From an uncultured Alcaligenaceae bacterium (GTDB lineage: Bacteria; Pseudomonadota; Gammaproteobacteria; Burkholderiales; Burkholderiaceae_B), in NCBI GenBank assembly GCA_937952975.1, contig CALFXX010000027.1, positions 1 through 5,167 of the forward strand: a DNA stretch of 5,167 nt, given 5' to 3'. A program made the position numbers and the translations under genes. The first letter of the stretch is position 1. Each line of letters opens with the position of its first letter. This document shows, one piece after another, positions 3,241 through 5,167 of this stretch. The notes under the pieces were generated by a model. That model ran no database searches. It saw only the letters and a list, made by a program, of their open reading frames with translations, and was not told the origin of the DNA.

Positions 3241-5167
3241 TTAAACATCAAAATGCTTCGCCAAGCGCTGTGCAATATCCATGACGCCGATCACTTCGAC
3301 CTTTGCTTGTACAGGCCACCCCGTTTGCACGGGCGCAACAATATAGGCCGCATCAACGCCAACATCTTCGCAGGCCAACCAAAAGCCTTTTGTCACTTTG
3401 GGTGCGCTTGAAAACTTAATTTCAAAACCTAGTTTTCGTAACCCCAATTCAACCACCACGTCGAGCTCTGCGCCGGCGGCGGTGCGGTAAAAGTACATCG
3501 AAGCGCCCGTCGGTAGGTGCGCTGCGATTTGTTCAACGACAAAGCCTTCCCACGAGGCGCCAGTGCTTGGGTGCCCAAGTAGGTCGTTGACTTCGCGAAT
3601 GCCAAGAAGGCTGTGCAACAAACCGCTATCGCGCACGTACACTTTTGGTGTTTTGACCAAACGCTTACCAAGGTTCACGTAATAGGGCTCAAGCCGACGA
3701 ACCATAAGCGCGTCGCATAGATGGTCGAGGTAGCGCCCAGTGCTAGGGGCAGAGACGCCCAACGACGTTGCCACCGCTGAGGCATTAAACATTTGACCGT
3801 GCAGATGCGCCACCATTCGCCAAAAGCGGTGCATCAACTGCGGTTCGACCGCGATACCCAAACTCGGTAAGTCTGTATTCAAGAAGTGTCGTATCAGTGC
3901 GTCACGCCAATCCCACGAGGCATTGGTTGTTTTAGCCAAATAGCTATTTGGAAACCCGCCTCTGAGCCAGAGCGTTTGCGTGTCATTAAAGGTCTGAAAA
4001 ACCTCGCTTAATACTAACGGCGACATATCCACCAAAGACAGTCGCCCAGCCAGTGATTGAGACTGCTTTAATAACTTGAACGAGGCCGAACCGAGTAATA
4101 AAAACCGACCAGGCCGGCGATCGGCATCAATTTCGCCGCGTAGTTCGCTCAGCAACTCTGGTTGATTTTGAATTTCATCTAGAACAATCAGGCGATCACG
4201 ATTAGCGGCGAAAAAAGCCGTAGGATTAACCAGTTGAGCCCTGGCATGGGCGGTGTCTAAATCTAGATAGATAGATTTGCCTGATTTCAATGAGTTAACT
4301 GCATAAGCGTGGCGAAGGTCGTGAAACCGGAATCGGGTAAATTCTGTACCTGATTTTTGTGCCGACTTTTGTACGGATCGCGTCACGCGACCAAAGGCTG
4401 GGGCAACGCTTGCCCAGGACAGGCCGTCATGGTGAAAAATCACCTTACTCTTTATATGGCGGGGGATGGCTGCTAGGATCGCGACAGCGGCCTTGCTAAG
4501 GGCGATTGTCCGGCGTTTGCGGCCTTTGCCTATGATTGTGAGCTGACTGCCCTTGACGGCGCTCCATTCGAGCGTGGCAAGCTCTCCCTGTCGGCATCCG
4601 GTAAGATAGGAGAACCTTGCCATAGCCGATAGATTGCCAGGGAGTTTGGCAAAGACCCGCTCAAGGTCAGCCTCGGTTGGCAATGTAATCGGATCTCGCT
4701 TTTCGGATATTGAGCGCAACCGATCAAAGGCCGGATTTCCTTCTCGCCATCCCTGATCATCCGCATAAGCCAGTAGCGAGGAGAGGGCGACCAAATCCCG
4801 CCGGATCGTGGCGTTCGTGACTTTCTGGCCTGTTCGGGTAATTTGTTTCTGTCTGGCTTTGATAAAGGCGACAATCTCAACCTTGCCGATCTGGTCGATT
4901 TGTAAATGTCCAAACGCGGGCTCAAGCTGCTTGATTGATACTGCATAGCGTTGAGCGGTAGACGGGCTTACTTCCCTTTGTAGCCAAACGGCCCATTCCG
5001 CCACGGCCTCTTGCCAGTGCATACGGGTTTCGCCTCGATATAGGCGACCGAGTGCCTCTTCTCTTAGGCGATTAGCTTCTTTTTGCGCAGTCCGTCTATC
5101 GCGTGTTCGTAGCGAGTAGCGCGCTTCATTTCCGGCAACGGTAAATCGCGTCCACCAGACGCCGCCC
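3241..5167 (-). CDS. Chimeric protein: truncated tyrosine recombinase fused in frame to truncated AAA_14/DUF4143 ATPase (5' partial)
   Basis: One open frame of at least 642 codons ends at TAA (3243-3241). Residues are numbered from the ATG at 5022. The frame stays open upstream to the window edge and encodes GGVWWTRFTVAGNEARYSLR and further residues, like an integrase N-terminal arm-binding domain, so the true start is outside. Residues 1-105 resemble the SAM-like core-binding domain. Residues 113-248 are the catalytic domain with Arg144 (TGCRQGEL), a likely Lys166 (GKGRKRR) and H234xxR237 (FHDLRHAY). The LGH motif and nucleophile Tyr are absent. From about 250 the sequence becomes an AAA_14/DUF4143 protein: YLDLDTAHARAQL, Walker B LIVLDE (278-283), LLLGSAS (308-314), a winged-helix-like segment (412-435), VYVRDSGLLHSLLGI (461-475), and a PD-(D/E)xK-like GAELD(17-21 to last strand)FEIK around Glu519, Asp521, Glu534 and Lys536. 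The Walker A P-loop and about 40-60 preceding residues are missing. Neither classical activity is expected. It may be a deletion relic or a repurposed protein. Confidence 0.85.
   Translation of the reverse strand, partial: GGVWWTRFTVAGNEARYSLRTRDRRTAQKEANRLREEALGRLYRGETRMHWQEAVAEWAVWLQREVSPSTAQRYAVSIKQLEPAFGHLQIDQIGKVEIVAFIKARQKQITRTGQKVTNATIRRDLVALSSLLAYADDQGWREGNPAFDRLRSISEKRDPITLPTEADLERVFAKLPGNLSAMARFSYLTGCRQGELATLEWSAVKGSQLTIIGKGRKRRTIALSKAAVAILAAIPRHIKSKVIFHHDGLSWASVAPAFGRVTRSVQKSAQKSGTEFTRFRFHDLRHAYAVNSLKSGKSIYLDLDTAHARAQLVNPTAFFAANRDRLIVLDEIQNQPELLSELRGEIDADRRPGRFLLLGSASFKLLKQSQSLAGRLSLVDMSPLVLSEVFQTFNDTQTLWLRGGFPNSYLAKTTNASWDWRDALIRHFLNTDLPSLGIAVEPQLMHRFWRMVAHLHGQMFNASAVATSLGVSAPSTGRYLDHLCDALMVRRLEPYYVNLGKRLVKTPKVYVRDSGLLHSLLGIREVNDLLGHPSTGASWEGFVVEQIAAHLPTGASMYFYRTAAGAELDVVVELGLRKLGFEIKFSSAPKVTKGFWLACEDVGVDAAYIVAPVQTGWPVQAKVEVIGVMDIAQRLAKHFDV
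4264..4284 (-). other. Fusion junction between recombinase and ATPase halves
   Basis: The switch from recombinase-like to ATPase-like sequence falls within SGKSIYL (residues 247-253). On the minus strand the DNA here reads AAATCTATCTATCTAGATTT, with three tandem TCTA units. Phage-type integrases of this kind commonly have a G-(R/K)-S-I-Y-type stretch just after HxxRH, and AAA_14 proteins have an xIYLDLE-type strand after the P-loop. Short shared sequence encoding SIY may therefore have guided an illegitimate deletion that kept the frame. The exact breakpoint cannot be fixed by eye. Confidence 0.65.

Noticed and set aside
3429..3671. Overlapping minus-strand open frame of about 80 codons inside the chimera gene
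   Set aside because: It lies fully inside the ATPase half in another frame and has no recognisable domain; the enclosing frame carries clear family motifs.

Overview
The window is a mosaic accessory segment, most likely from a Gram-negative proteobacterium. PrlF/YhaV toxin-antitoxin pairs, the conserved solenoid protein and the KOW-like protein resemble families I know mainly from beta-, gamma- and alphaproteobacteria. Base composition is near 50% GC apart from an AT-rich intergenic patch around 1085-1140. Genus cannot be fixed from the sequence. No rRNA, tRNA, CRISPR array, complete insertion sequence or convincing rho-independent terminator was seen.

Layout from left to right. (1) Positions 1-81 hold the last 26 codons of a plus-strand Gly/Pro-rich repeat protein. 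(2) Its stop codon directly abuts the stop of a minus-strand type II toxin-antitoxin operon: PrlF-type antitoxin (603-932), then YhaV-type toxin (82-600, TTG start, 2 bp after the antitoxin stop). (3) A gene-poor stretch of about 400 bp (933-1335) separates this operon from a divergent gene. It holds repeated TTATTGAC words, inverted repeats and an AT-rich patch, and probably contains promoters and toxin-antitoxin operators. (4) 1336-2535, plus strand, encodes a 399-residue conserved all-helical repeat protein of unknown function. (5) A 184-bp convergent gap contains two hairpins of the same 6-7-6 geometry. (6) 2720-3208, minus strand, encodes a 162-residue protein with two predicted SH3/KOW-like beta-barrels. 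(7) 3241 to the right edge, minus strand, is one open frame of at least 642 codons and the most unusual object here. The front is a phage-type tyrosine recombinase that stops just after its HxxR motif. The back is an AAA_14/DUF4143-type ATPase that begins just after the point where its Walker A should be. The reading frame is intact across the joint.

The antitoxin and toxin form a self-contained, probably autoregulated addiction or stress module. The chimera and the KOW-like gene lie in the same direction 32 bp apart and may be co-transcribed. The chimera lacks the recombinase nucleophile tyrosine and the ATPase P-loop. It is therefore either a deletion relic that kept its frame by chance, a repurposed DNA-binding/nuclease-like protein, or an assembly artefact. 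Its frame stays open upstream of its first visible ATG to the window edge, with sequence that looks like a recombinase N-terminal domain, so the true start lies outside the window.
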